From Tsuneonella rigui (GTDB lineage: Bacteria > Pseudomonadota > Alphaproteobacteria > Sphingomonadales > Sphingomonadaceae), in contig NZ_RSEL01000020.1 of NCBI RefSeq assembly GCF_003958625.1, forward strand, positions 186,001 through 250,000: a DNA stretch of 64,000 bases, in the 5' to 3' direction. Of this stretch, positions 9,555-17,779 are shown one piece after another. The position numbers and the translations under genes are program-made. Numbering within the stretch: position 1 is the first letter of the stretch; each line of letters begins with the position of its first letter. The notes beneath the pieces were generated by a model. That model did not search any database. It was not told the origin of the DNA and saw only the letters and a list, made by a program, of their open reading frames with translations.

Positions 9555-12029
9555 TTACCCTGCGGCAATCGGCTGTGCGCCGGTGCCGGGTCCAGCGCTG
9601 ATCGCTATTGGCGCGTCGCTAGCGATCGGCGCGCTCGCAGTCCGGCGTTCCGTAAGCAAGATCAGCAGATACACCGAGCCGCCGAGCAACAGGATCCAGT
9701 CGAAGCCGAGCGGGAAGCTGAGGTAGACGGCCACCGCCGAAGCGATGGTGGACAGGGTGTTGTTCACGGCCCACGCCCACGGCACCAAGTTCACATCCTC
9801 GGCTCCCGCAGCTTCCAGACCCCGCGGGAAGAACTGCCCCAGCGCGATACCCAGCGGGAAGATCGCCATGATGCTGATCGCGGCCTTGGCGGCGAACGGC
9901 AGTGCCACGACGGTTGGGAATACGGCGGGATAGGCCACTACGAACGCTAGCAGGTACGCCATCACGAACAGCGCCAGGGTGCGAAGCGTGACGCCTCGCG
10001 CCACCAGTCTCGGCGCGACGAGAGAGCCGACGCCGGTCGACAGGATCAGCGAGGCGAGCACCACCGAGATGGCGTACGAGGGATGCCCGAGGAGCAGCCC
10101 CAGTTTCCGCAGCAGGCCCACCTCGATCAGCATGAACCCGGCTCCGATCGCGGCGAAATAGATAAGGTAGTGCGTATTGCGCGGAGACCACTTGGCCTTC
10201 CCACGGCGGCTCACCGGCGCCAGCACCAGGAAGCATGAAATGACCGACAGAATGACGATGAACAGGAAGATGTTGCGGACCCACAGCCACGCGGGACGTT
10301 CACCCGCACCGCCGGCGATGAGATGCGCGATGTCGAAGTAGTCGGCCCGCGGATTGAGGTCGTTGACGAAGGGACGCGCGTCGGTCGGTACCGAAACCTC
10401 GATGCCGTAGCGACTGCGCAGGGTCTTGTTGACCTCCGCTATCGGCATGCCGCCGATAAGCTGCGCGTACGGCTCGTAGCCGCGAACCAGCGTGTCGGGT
10501 CCCACGACGATGGTCATGTCGACCGACCTCGCGAAGCCCTCCACCTTCGCGATGTCCGCAGGGGTGAACCCGGACGGCTTGAACAGCATCCGCATCGATT
10601 CCGGCGTGTCGTAGAAGCCGGCGGAATTGCTTTCGACCAGTTGGGTGGGCCGCATGAGAACCAGGCGGTCACGCAGATCGTCCATTCCCTGTTCGCGAGC
10701 GATCGTCGCGATCGTGCTCACCAGCTGGATCTTGCTCCCGTTGAAGAACACGATCGTGCCGTCGGGCGTGAGGTGGTCCATCAGCGATTCGATCGCTTCC
10801 TTGGTGTACAGGTGCTCGGCCAACTGGCCGGACGTGCCCAGGAAGAACGACGTGCCCGCACCCCACCAAGACAGCAGGATCGAATCGTACTTGCGGTGGT
10901 CGCGCTCGAGGTATTCGCGCGCCTCGGCCACCTTCAATTGAATGTTGGGCTTGGCCAGGAACGCACGGGTAGAGGGTCGCACCGCAAGCTCGTGCTCGAC
11001 CATGTCGCGATTGATCTCGACGCCGGTGATGTTGCACTTGCCTTCGCAGGCGGTGTCCAACTGGCGCATGTCCTGGCCGACGCCCGCGAACAGGACGAGG
11101 ATGTCCTTCGGCTCGAGCGTCGCAGCGAGCTTGTACATCTTGTCGGGCTTGGCCGGCTTGGCCATCGCCCAACCGTCCCCGCCTTCGTGCGCATAGACTT
11201 CGTCGCGCGTGCCATCCTTGTAGTCGATCTGCAGCTGCGCGACGCGCGAGTGGGCATTCCAGCGCGACCACAATTCCTTGCTGGTCCGGTCATCGTCGAA
11301 ATTGCGGGAGAGCAACGCGCTTGCCGGCCGCGGCTCGAGAATCTGGCTGACTGCCGGCGTAACGCTGATCGCGGCGGCCAGTGCGGCTAGCGCCGAGAAG
11401 CCGGCTCCCATCGCCTTCGATTGGCCGGCAGCGAACAGAACCGCCGCAGTGGCTGCGGTAATGAGTGTCAAACCAAGGCCGCCCTGAAAGCCCCAGGCGT
11501 CGAGCGCAAACATCGACGCCATGGCGCCGATCGAAGCGCCGACCAGATCGGCGCCATAAAAGCGGTGATAGTCTTCCTGCCGCGCCGAGCGGAACACGGA
11601 GGCGACGAACAACCCGAAGAGCCCGAACGGGATGACCAGGATGGCGCCTAGCAACCACATGTTCTCCAGCATGGTGCCCTGCAACATGGCGAACAGGCCC
11701 GCGCCGCCGCTCTTGGTGACGGTCGCGTCGATCTCTCGGTTGTAGGCACCGCTGAGTAGCGAGCTGAGATAGAATGCCGCCAGATAGCTGACCGTCAGGG
11801 CGACGGCGAGAATCGCCATCCGCTTGTCGGTGATGGGCCGATAGTCGTCGCGCGTGCTGACGTAAGTCGCCGCCGCGCCCATCCCGAGAAGCGCAAACGA
11901 GATCGCCATGAGAATGACTTGTTCGGTCAGGATCACGCTCAAGATGCGCGTGAAGAAAACCTGGAAGATCAGCGCGGAAGCGCACACCAGGCCGACGCCC
12001 ACACCGCGCCTCAAATCGAAAACAAGCAT
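9555..12029 (-). CDS. Membrane protein with central spermidine-synthase-like domain
   Basis: An 824-residue protein: six or so N-terminal membrane helices (to about 210), a soluble Rossmann domain (about 235-520) and another six or so helices (about 585-800). The soluble part shows a SAM-type glycine motif (VLFAGVGQD) and an acidic residue after the next strand (ITGVEINRDMVE), as in spermidine synthases and SAM methyltransferases. Membrane-embedded spermidine-synthase-like proteins are widespread but mostly uncharacterised, so polyamine synthesis should not be assumed. The ATG at 12029 is preferred; a TTG lies 18 bases upstream. It interrupts the cox gene region on the opposite strand. Confidence 0.75.
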   Translation of the reverse strand: MLVFDLRRGVGVGLVCASALIFQVFFTRILSVILTEQVILMAISFALLGMGAAATYVSTRDDYRPITDKRMAILAVALTVSYLAAFYLSSLLSGAYNREIDATVTKSGGAGLFAMLQGTMLENMWLLGAILVIPFGLFGLFVASVFRSARQEDYHRFYGADLVGASIGAMASMFALDAWGFQGGLGLTLITAATAAVLFAAGQSKAMGAGFSALAALAAAISVTPAVSQILEPRPASALLSRNFDDDRTSKELWSRWNAHSRVAQLQIDYKDGTRDEVYAHEGGDGWAMAKPAKPDKMYKLAATLEPKDILVLFAGVGQDMRQLDTACEGKCNITGVEINRDMVEHELAVRPSTRAFLAKPNIQLKVAEAREYLERDHRKYDSILLSWWGAGTSFFLGTSGQLAEHLYTKEAIESLMDHLTPDGTIVFFNGSKIQLVSTIATIAREQGMDDLRDRLVLMRPTQLVESNSAGFYDTPESMRMLFKPSGFTPADIAKVEGFARSVDMTIVVGPDTLVRGYEPYAQLIGGMPIAEVNKTLRSRYGIEVSVPTDARPFVNDLNPRADYFDIAHLIAGGAGERPAWLWVRNIFLFIVILSVISCFLVLAPVSRRGKAKWSPRNTHYLIYFAAIGAGFMLIEVGLLRKLGLLLGHPSYAISVVLASLILSTGVGSLVAPRLVARGVTLRTLALFVMAYLLAFVVAYPAVFPTVVALPFAAKAAISIMAIFPLGIALGQFFPRGLEAAGAEDVNLVPWAWAVNNTLSTIASAVAVYLSFPLGFDWILLLGGSVYLLILLTERRTASAPIASDAPIAISAGPGTGAQPIAAG

Positions 12030-12344
12030 TTCGCGACCCCCGTCCAATGTACCCCCAGTCCTTCGGGCTTTACGGTTAATTTGTTCTTAAGCGTGGAATT
12101 TTGGTTGTGAGTGAGGTCCGCCTTGCGATGGGCGTCGGCCCGGAAGATCCTTTCCGCGTGAACGCGGGCAATCCCGGTTTCCTACAGCCCGCCGCCTGTG
12201 CCAACGTCGACCGATGATCCGGCCGACAGACGCCTTTGTTCATGCCAACGAGCCGTGTTTCCGGCGGGCCGGATTTTGTCATCAGGACAGTGTGACAAGT
12301 GTGACAAGTCCTACATTGCGCCCTATAGGCGCGCCCATTCCCGC
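12030..12344 (+). other. Intergenic region between divergent membrane-protein gene and ctaB
   Basis: About 315 bases without a convincing gene. An AT-rich patch at roughly 12070-12110 probably holds the minus-strand promoter, though I cannot fix its boxes. A GC-rich self-complementary CCGG/CCGG stretch near 12260 is followed by ATTTT. Close to ctaB a nine-base tandem repeat TGTGACAAG occurs twice (12291-12308); the second copy contributes the -35 box of the ctaB promoter. Confidence 0.5.
12301..12329 (+). promoter_or_regulatory. Predicted promoter of ctaB with very short leader
   Basis: GTGACA (12301-12306) and TATAGG (12324-12329) are spaced by 17 bases. The predicted start of transcription near 12336 is only about nine bases before the ctaB ATG, and no Shine-Dalgarno sequence is visible. 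The -35 box lies in the second copy of the TGTGACAAG tandem repeat, so a regulator binding the repeat would cover it. Confidence 0.45.
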
Positions 12345-13262
12345 ATGACCGACTCCGCCGCCCTTTACCTGCCGACCGACTGGCGCGACTTCCTGTCGCT
12401 GACCAAGCCGCGCGTGATGAGCCTGGTGATCTTCACCGGCCTGTGCGGGCTGCTGGCGGCACCCGGCTATATTCACCCGCTGATCGGCTTCATCGCCGTG
12501 CTGTGCATCGCGATGGGCGCGGGCGGCGCGGCGGCGCTTAATCAGTGGTGGGAGGCCGATCTCGACAGCGGCATGAAGCGCACCGCCAAGCGCCCGATCC
12601 CCGGCGGACGGGTGCGGCGGACCGATGCGCGCGATTTCGGAATTGCGCTGTCGGTCGCCTCGGTCGGACTGATGGGCATCGCGGTCAACTGGCTGGCGGC
12701 GATCATCCTCGCGATCTCGATCGTCTATTACGCGGTGATCTACACCATCTGGCTCAAGCCCCGCACGCCGCAGAACATCGTCATCGGCGGCGGCGCCGGC
12801 GCGTTCCCGCCGATGATCGGGTGGGTCGCGGTGACCGGGCACATCACGCTGATGCCGGTGCTGCTGTTCGCGATCATCTTCATGTGGACCCCGCCGCACT
12901 TCTGGGCGCTCGCGCTGTTCGTGCAGAGCGATTACGCCAAGGTCGGGATTCCGATGATGCCGGTAGTGAAGGGCGAGGCGAGCACGCGCCGCCAGATCAT
13001 GGCCTATGCCGTGCTGCTGCTGCCGGTCGCGGCCGCGCCGTGGTTCATCGGCGGCACCGGTGTGATCTATGGCGCAATCGCCATCGCGCTCAGCCTGGCC
13101 TTTATCGTTCTAGCCGGCCCGGTCGCGCTGCGCCGATCCGAAGAGGGCGACCGGATGAAGCCCGAAAAGCGGCTGTTCGGCTTCTCGGTGCTCTACCTCT
13201 TCGCGCTGTTCGCCGCGCTGGTTGCGGACCGGCTGGTTTACGGGCAGGGGCTGCTCGCATGA
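12345..13262 (+). CDS. ctaB: Protohaem IX farnesyltransferase (haem O synthase)
   Basis: A 305-residue UbiA-family prenyltransferase that adds a farnesyl group to haem b, the first step to the haem a of cytochrome oxidase. The prenyl-diphosphate motif [15 protein letters not shown] (about 66-80) and the second polar loop [17 protein letters not shown] are present, as is [13 protein letters not shown] late in the protein; about nine membrane helices are expected. The ATG at 12345 matches the family start. Its TGA overlaps the ATG of the next small gene (ATGA). Confidence 0.95.
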   Translation: MTDSAALYLPTDWRDFLSLTKPRVMSLVIFTGLCGLLAAPGYIHPLIGFIAVLCIAMGAGGAAALNQWWEADLDSGMKRTAKRPIPGGRVRRTDARDFGIALSVASVGLMGIAVNWLAAIILAISIVYYAVIYTIWLKPRTPQNIVIGGGAGAFPPMIGWVAVTGHITLMPVLLFAIIFMWTPPHFWALALFVQSDYAKVGIPMMPVVKGEASTRRQIMAYAVLLLPVAAAPWFIGGTGVIYGAIAIALSLAFIVLAGPVALRRSEEGDRMKPEKRLFGFSVLYLFALFAALVADRLVYGQGLLA

Positions 13263-13381
13263 CCCCCGAAGAAGAGATCGAATTCAAGCAGCGGCGCAAG
13301 GGCCGCAACCTCGCGCTGGGCGCCGTGCTCGTGTTCTTCGTGATCCTGTTCTACGCGCTCACGATCGTGAAGATGGGCTGA
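13259..13381 (+). CDS. 40-residue single-helix membrane protein of the cox cluster
   Basis: A short gene overlapping the ctaB stop by four bases and ending four bases before ctaG. The peptide has a charged N-terminus ([17 protein letters not shown]) and one membrane helix (about 19-37). Small one-helix proteins occur at this spot, between ctaB and ctaG, in many alphaproteobacteria and are often called CoxF-like or hypothetical. A role in oxidase assembly or as an accessory subunit is inferred from position only. Confidence 0.75.
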   Translation: MTPEEEIEFKQRRKGRNLALGAVLVFFVILFYALTIVKMG

Positions 13382-13385
13382 CGCG

Positions 13386-13958
13386 ATGGCGAGCGCCGCG
13401 CCCATGCAGAAGAGCAACGCTCGCGTCGCCTTGATCGCCGCGCTGGTGGCGCTGGCGATGCTGGCGCTCGGCTTCGCCGCGGTGCCGCTCTATCGCATCT
13501 TCTGTCAGGTGACCGGCTTCGGCGGCACCACCCAGCGTGCCACGACCGGTGAGGCGGCGGCAGCCGAGAAAGCCGGGGCGAAGGTCGGCGGTACCGTCTC
13601 GGTGCGGTTCGACGCCAATGTCGACGCCAACCTGCCGTGGACCTTTCGCCCCGAACAGGTGACCAAGACGGTCAAGCTCGGCCAGCGGCAGATGGCGTTC
13701 TACTACGCCAAGAACAATTCGGACGTGCCGGTCACCGGCCAGGCGAGCTTCAACGTCTCGCCCGATCAAACCGGCTCCTATTTCAACAAGGTGCAGTGCT
13801 TCTGCTTCAGCGAGCAGACGCTCCAGCCCAGCGAGGAAGTGCACATGCCCGTGCTGTTCTTCGTCGATCCCGCGATGGCGCAGGATCCGGATGCGGCGCC
13901 GGTACAGCAGATCACCTTGAGCTACACTTTCCACCGCGCTCCGGATGTGCCGCAATAG
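13386..13958 (+). CDS. ctaG: Cytochrome c oxidase assembly protein CtaG (Cox11)
   Basis: A 190-residue copper chaperone that inserts CuB into subunit I. An N-terminal helix (about 13-35) anchors a periplasmic immunoglobulin-like domain. The copper-binding CFCF motif is at 138-141, and Cys40 just after the helix matches the third conserved cysteine of Cox11. PWTFRPEQ and VHMPVLFFVDP are further family signatures. It follows the small membrane gene directly and precedes coxC, as expected for an oxidase biogenesis operon. Confidence 0.94.
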   Translation: MASAAPMQKSNARVALIAALVALAMLALGFAAVPLYRIFCQVTGFGGTTQRATTGEAAAAEKAGAKVGGTVSVRFDANVDANLPWTFRPEQVTKTVKLGQRQMAFYYAKNNSDVPVTGQASFNVSPDQTGSYFNKVQCFCFSEQTLQPSEEVHMPVLFFVDPAMAQDPDAAPVQQITLSYTFHRAPDVPQ

Positions 13959-14028
13959 GCCACTGGACCGCGCCTTTCACGCGCACTAAGGGCGGGGCGT
14001 AACCGCTCGATCAGGGACGAGAATTCAC

Positions 14029-14856
14029 ATGGCCGGCGCCAAGAACCACCAGTACCACATCCTGCCGCCCGACATCTGGCCGCTGATCGGCTCGCTTTCG
14101 GCGCTGACCTTCACCAGCGGCATGGTGCTGTTCATGCACCGCGACACGCTGAGCGGTTGGCCGATCGTGCTCGGCCTCGGCATCGCCGGGCTGATCGCGA
14201 CCTTCTTCAGCTGGTTCTCCAACATCGTCAAGGAAGCGCAGGCCGGAGATCATACCCCGGTGGTGCAGCTGCACCTGCGCTACGGCATGATCCTGTTCAT
14301 CGCTTCGGAAGTGATGTTCTTCCTCGGCTGGTTCTGGGCGTTCTTCGATTTCTCGCTGTTCCCCAGCGAGCTGAGCGAAGTCGTCGGCGGGCAATTCCCG
14401 CCCAGGGCGATCGAGGCGGTGATGGATCCGTTCGATCTGCCGCTGCTCAATACGCTGATCCTGCTATGCTCGGGCACCACCGTCACCTGGGCGCACCACT
14501 GCCTGATCCACGGTGACCGCGACGGCCTTAAGAAGGGCCTGTGGCTGACCATCCTGCTCGGCATGCTGTTCACCAGCATCCAGGCCTACGAATACGCCCA
14601 CGCGCCGTTCAACTTCGGCGAGAATACCTACGGTTCGGCGTTCTACATGGCGACCGGCTTCCACGGCTTCCACGTGCTGGTCGGAACGATCTTCCTGATC
14701 GTCTGCCTGGTCCGTGCCTATAAGGGCCACTTCACCCCGCAGCAGCACTTCGGTTTCGAAGCGGCGGCTTGGTATTGGCACTTCGTCGACGTGGTGTGGC
14801 TGTTCCTGTTCGTCGTCGTCTACGTCTGGGGCGGCTGGGGCGCGCCGATCCACTGA
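14029..14856 (+). CDS. coxC: Cytochrome c oxidase subunit III
   Basis: A 275-residue seven-helix subunit that stabilises the oxidase core. Typical stretches include the N-terminal NHQYHILPPDIWPLIG, the SEVMFFLGWFWAFF helix, the TTVTWAHHCL segment and the C-terminal HFVDVVWLFLFVVVYVWGG. An AGGGACGAG ribosome site precedes the ATG at 14029. It follows ctaG by 70 bases and is followed by a SURF1 gene. Confidence 0.95.
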   Translation: MAGAKNHQYHILPPDIWPLIGSLSALTFTSGMVLFMHRDTLSGWPIVLGLGIAGLIATFFSWFSNIVKEAQAGDHTPVVQLHLRYGMILFIASEVMFFLGWFWAFFDFSLFPSELSEVVGGQFPPRAIEAVMDPFDLPLLNTLILLCSGTTVTWAHHCLIHGDRDGLKKGLWLTILLGMLFTSIQAYEYAHAPFNFGENTYGSAFYMATGFHGFHVLVGTIFLIVCLVRAYKGHFTPQQHFGFEAAAWYWHFVDVVWLFLFVVVYVWGGWGAPIH

Positions 14857-14884
14857 TGCCTCTGGGTGAACGGTGGCCGCGCCG

Positions 14885-15469
14885 ATGATCCGGCGCGTGC
14901 CCATCCTGCCGACGCTTTTGGTGGCGGCGGCAGTCGGGGTGATGATCTGGCTGGGCTTCTGGCAGCTCGATCGCCTCGGCGAGAAGGAAGCGCAGCTCGC
15001 TCGCTACAACCGCTCGCTGACGATGTCTTCGGAGGCGCCGTGGCCGAAGTCGGCGGCCGAGCGGGAGCTGGCGCTCTATCGCCATTCGGAGCTCAACTGC
15101 GCGAGAATCACCGGGATCGACGAACGCGCCGGCCACTCGCAGTCTGGCGAGACGGGCTGGGCGCACATCGCCCATTGCGTGCTTACGGATGGAAGCGCGG
15201 CGGATGTCGCGCTCGGCTGGTCGAGCGACCCGCGCACAGTCGCCTGGCAGGGCGGTGAGGTGACCGGCTTCGTCGGACCTTCGGGCAAGGACGGCGTTCG
15301 CCTCGTCGCCGCGCCGCCGCAAGCGGGCCTTGCTCAACTCGCCGCGCCTGACCCCCGCGATGTGCCGAACAATCACTTGTCCTACGCGGTGCAGTGGTTC
15401 CTGTTCGCCGCCACCGCGCTGGTGATCTACGCCCTCGCGCTCAGAAAGCGCTGGCGTGAGGGGGCCTAG
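14885..15469 (+). CDS. SURF1 family cytochrome oxidase biogenesis protein
   Basis: A 194-residue protein with two membrane helices, one N-terminal (about 8-25, followed by GFWQLDRLGEKE) and one C-terminal (about 166-186, preceded by NNHLSYAVQWFLFA), the standard SURF1 layout. SURF1 proteins help haem a insertion into subunit I. The ATG at 14885 has a GGTGG element eight bases upstream; a GTG at 14873 would add four residues. It closes the oxidase assembly cluster. Confidence 0.88.
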   Translation: MIRRVPILPTLLVAAAVGVMIWLGFWQLDRLGEKEAQLARYNRSLTMSSEAPWPKSAAERELALYRHSELNCARITGIDERAGHSQSGETGWAHIAHCVLTDGSAADVALGWSSDPRTVAWQGGEVTGFVGPSGKDGVRLVAAPPQAGLAQLAAPDPRDVPNNHLSYAVQWFLFAATALVIYALALRKRWREGA

Positions 15470-15934
15470 CTACTTGTACATGCCTTCGCGCAGATTGATG
15501 CCATGCTCGACCCACACCTTGAGCGCGGCGACCATCTGCGCCCAGCCCATGCAGTTGCCATAGCTGGCCTTGAGACCACCTTCAGTCTCGCGCCAGCCTT
15601 CCTCGGCGATCTCGACCAAAGTCCGCTCCGTGTCCCCATCCACCGGCTTGAAAGTCATCGTCACGGTCGTATCGTAGTCGCGGCCCGCGGACGGATCGTT
15701 GGCTTTCCATTCCAGGACGATGCGCTCGTCCGGCACGACCTCGACCACCTTGACCGGAAACGCGCCGGGAAAGTCGGCGAAGTCCCACGTGACCGTCGCG
15801 CCCTGTTCTAGCCGGCCCTTGGCACCGCCGGTGGTGAAGTAGTGCGATAGCTGATCGGGGTCTGCAACCGCCTCGAACACCTCGTGCACCGGGCGGGCGA
15901 CGTTCGCGAACACCCTGAACTTGAGATCCATCAT
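15470..15934 (-). CDS. SRPBCC / AHSA1-type START-like protein
   Basis: A 154-residue AHSA1-like protein of the SRPBCC fold. Typical features are the FANVARPVHEVFEAVADPDQL start, the TWDFADFP and FPVKVVEVVPDERIVLEW strands and the C-terminal helix beginning MGWAQMVAAL. Such proteins are often encoded next to an ArsR-type regulator, exactly as here, where the two genes diverge from a 45-base gap holding a palindrome. The ligand is unknown. An AGGAG site precedes the paired ATGs at 15934 and 15931. Confidence 0.82.
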   Translation of the reverse strand: MMDLKFRVFANVARPVHEVFEAVADPDQLSHYFTTGGAKGRLEQGATVTWDFADFPGAFPVKVVEVVPDERIVLEWKANDPSAGRDYDTTVTMTFKPVDGDTERTLVEIAEEGWRETEGGLKASYGNCMGWAQMVAALKVWVEHGINLREGMYK

Positions 15935-15943
15935 GCATCTCCT

Positions 15944-15982
15944 GTTGAGTCGCTTGGGAATATGTTATAGAAATATAACATG
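15944..15982 (+). promoter_or_regulatory. ArsR-type operator overlapping a leaderless promoter
   Basis: A perfect palindrome, ATGTTATA (15962-15969) and TATAACAT (15974-15981) around GAAA, spans the gap between the two divergent genes and includes the first bases of the regulator's ATG. A TTGAGT box (15944-15949) is 16 bases from TATAGA (15966-15971), which lies inside the palindrome. Binding of the ArsR protein here would block its own promoter and probably the opposing one. Confidence 0.6.
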
Positions 15983-16324
15983 TCAAGCGAACGCGATCTC
16001 GACGCGGTGTTCAAGGCGCTCGCCAACCGGGTGCGTCGGTCGATCTGCGACGCGCTCGCGTTGCGGCCGCTGACCACCAACCAGCTCAGCGCGCACTTTC
16101 CCGACCTCGATCGCACGACCGTGATGATGCATTTGCGCGTGCTCGAAGACGCAGGGCTTGTGGTCGCGGTGCGCAAGGGGCGGGAGCGGTTCAACTACCT
16201 CGATGCGACGCCGATCCAGGCGATCCACGAGCGCTGGATCGGCCCGCATGCCGCGTCGGCGGCAAGCGGATTGCTGCGGCTCAAGACCGAGCTCGAACGC
16301 GCCGAGAAGAAAACCGACGCCTGA
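15980..16324 (+). CDS. ArsR family winged-helix transcriptional regulator
   Basis: A 114-residue winged-helix protein (ALANRVRRSICDAL, TTNQLSAHF, TVMMHLRVLEDAGLVVAVRKGRERFNYLD) of the ArsR/SmtB type. No Cys or His cluster for metal sensing is visible beyond one Cys in the first helix, so it is probably not a metal sensor; ArsR proteins paired with AHSA1 genes are often of this non-metal class. The ATG at 15980 sits inside a palindromic operator and has no ribosome site, suggesting autoregulation and a leaderless mRNA. Confidence 0.88.
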   Translation: MSSERDLDAVFKALANRVRRSICDALALRPLTTNQLSAHFPDLDRTTVMMHLRVLEDAGLVVAVRKGRERFNYLDATPIQAIHERWIGPHAASAASGLLRLKTELERAEKKTDA

Positions 16325-16378
16325 CGGCAAGCGAGGCTTGCTTGCCGGTCGGTGCGCGCGCGGCTAGGCGCGGCGGCG

Positions 16379-17779
16379 ATGGAATACGTCTCCACCCGGG
16401 GCAGCGCGCCGGCGCTCGATTTCGAAGGCGTGACGCTCGCGGGCCTGGCGAGCGACGGCGGCCTTTATGTTCCGCGCGAGTGGCCGCGATTCTCGAACGA
16501 CGAAATCGCGGCGCTCCGTGGCCTGCCCTATGCCGAGCTTGCAGCGCGGGTCATGCAACCCTTCGTCGGCGACAGCCTGACGCCCGAACGACTGCTTGAG
16601 CTGACCACCGCGGCGTATGGTCGCTTCGCCCACGCCGCGGTCACCCCTTTGGTCCAGCTCGACGAGCGCCAGTGGCTGCTCGAGCTGTTCCACGGGCCGA
16701 CGCTCGCCTTCAAGGATGTAGCGCTCCAGCTGCTCGGCCTGTTGTTCGAGGAATTCCTCGGCCGCACCGGCAAGAGCTTGACCATCGTCGGCGCGACCAG
16801 CGGCGATACCGGCAGCGCGGCAATCGATGCAGTCGCGGGCCGCGAGGGCGTCGAGATCTTCATGCTTCATCCCAAGGGCCGGGTGAGCGACGTGCAGCGC
16901 CGCCAGATGACCAGCGTGCGAGCGCCCAACGTGCACAATATCGCCATCGAAGGCAGTTTTGACGACGCGCAGGGACACGTGAAGCGCATGTTTGCCGATC
17001 CCGAGCTGACGAGGCGCTTTCACATCGGCGCGGTCAACTCGATCAACTGGGCCCGGCTGATGGCGCAGGTCGTGTATTATTTCGCCGCTGCGTTGCAGCT
17101 TGGCGCGCCGGAGCGGAAGGTCGCGTTCAGCGTGCCGACGGGGAACTTCGGCGATGTGTTCGCCGGCCATGTCGCGGCGCACATGGGCCTGCCGATCGAG
17201 CGGCTGATCGTCGCGACCAACGTCAACGACATTCTCCACCGCGCACTGTCGGACGGGGATTACTCGACCGGCGAGGTGACGCCCACCGCGGCGCCGAGCA
17301 TGGACATTCAGGTGAGCTCGAACTTCGAGCGGCTGCTGTTCGACGCCGGCGGTCGCGATGGCGCTGCGCTGGCCGACCAGATGCGCGGGTTTGAGGCGAG
17401 CAAGGCAATGCGGCTGACCAATGCGCAGCGCCAGGGTGCGTCGGAGCTACTCACGAGCGCCCGCGCTGAACCATCGGACATGACCGAGGCGATGCGGTGG
17501 GCGCGCGAGGCGGCGTGCCAGATCATCGATCCGCACACCGCGATCGCGCTCCATGCCGCCCGCGCCGCCGATCTCGATTCCGCCGTACCGATCGTCACGC
17601 TCGCGACCGCGCATCCGGCCAAGTTTCCCGACGCGGTCGAGCGCGCCACCGGGCAACGCCCGCAGCTCCCCGCGCGCATTGGGGACCTGTTCGCGCGCGA
17701 GGAACGCTACGACGAGCTTCCCGGCGACTATGCGGCGGTCCGCGCCTACATCGCCGAGCGCGCGACGCCCGCTGCCTGA
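16379..17779 (+). CDS. thrC: Threonine synthase
   Basis: A 466-residue PLP enzyme that converts O-phosphohomoserine to threonine. It starts MEYVSTRG, has the PLP-binding lysine at 112 (FHGPTLAFKDVALQ), the phosphate-site GATSGDTGSAA and the NSINWARLMAQ segment, all typical of the long proteobacterial form. The ATG at 16379 is used because it begins the conserved N-terminus. The stop shares a base with the methyltransferase start (TGATG). Confidence 0.95.
   Translation: MEYVSTRGSAPALDFEGVTLAGLASDGGLYVPREWPRFSNDEIAALRGLPYAELAARVMQPFVGDSLTPERLLELTTAAYGRFAHAAVTPLVQLDERQWLLELFHGPTLAFKDVALQLLGLLFEEFLGRTGKSLTIVGATSGDTGSAAIDAVAGREGVEIFMLHPKGRVSDVQRRQMTSVRAPNVHNIAIEGSFDDAQGHVKRMFADPELTRRFHIGAVNSINWARLMAQVVYYFAAALQLGAPERKVAFSVPTGNFGDVFAGHVAAHMGLPIERLIVATNVNDILHRALSDGDYSTGEVTPTAAPSMDIQVSSNFERLLFDAGGRDGAALADQMRGFEASKAMRLTNAQRQGASELLTSARAEPSDMTEAMRWAREAACQIIDPHTAIALHAARAADLDSAVPIVTLATAHPAKFPDAVERATGQRPQLPARIGDLFAREERYDELPGDYAAVRAYIAERATPAA

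Noticed and set aside
10323-11390. A 355-codon plus-strand frame inside the spermidine-synthase-like gene
   Set aside because: Arg/His/Asp-rich translation without domains; the minus-strand protein has clear membrane and SAM motifs.
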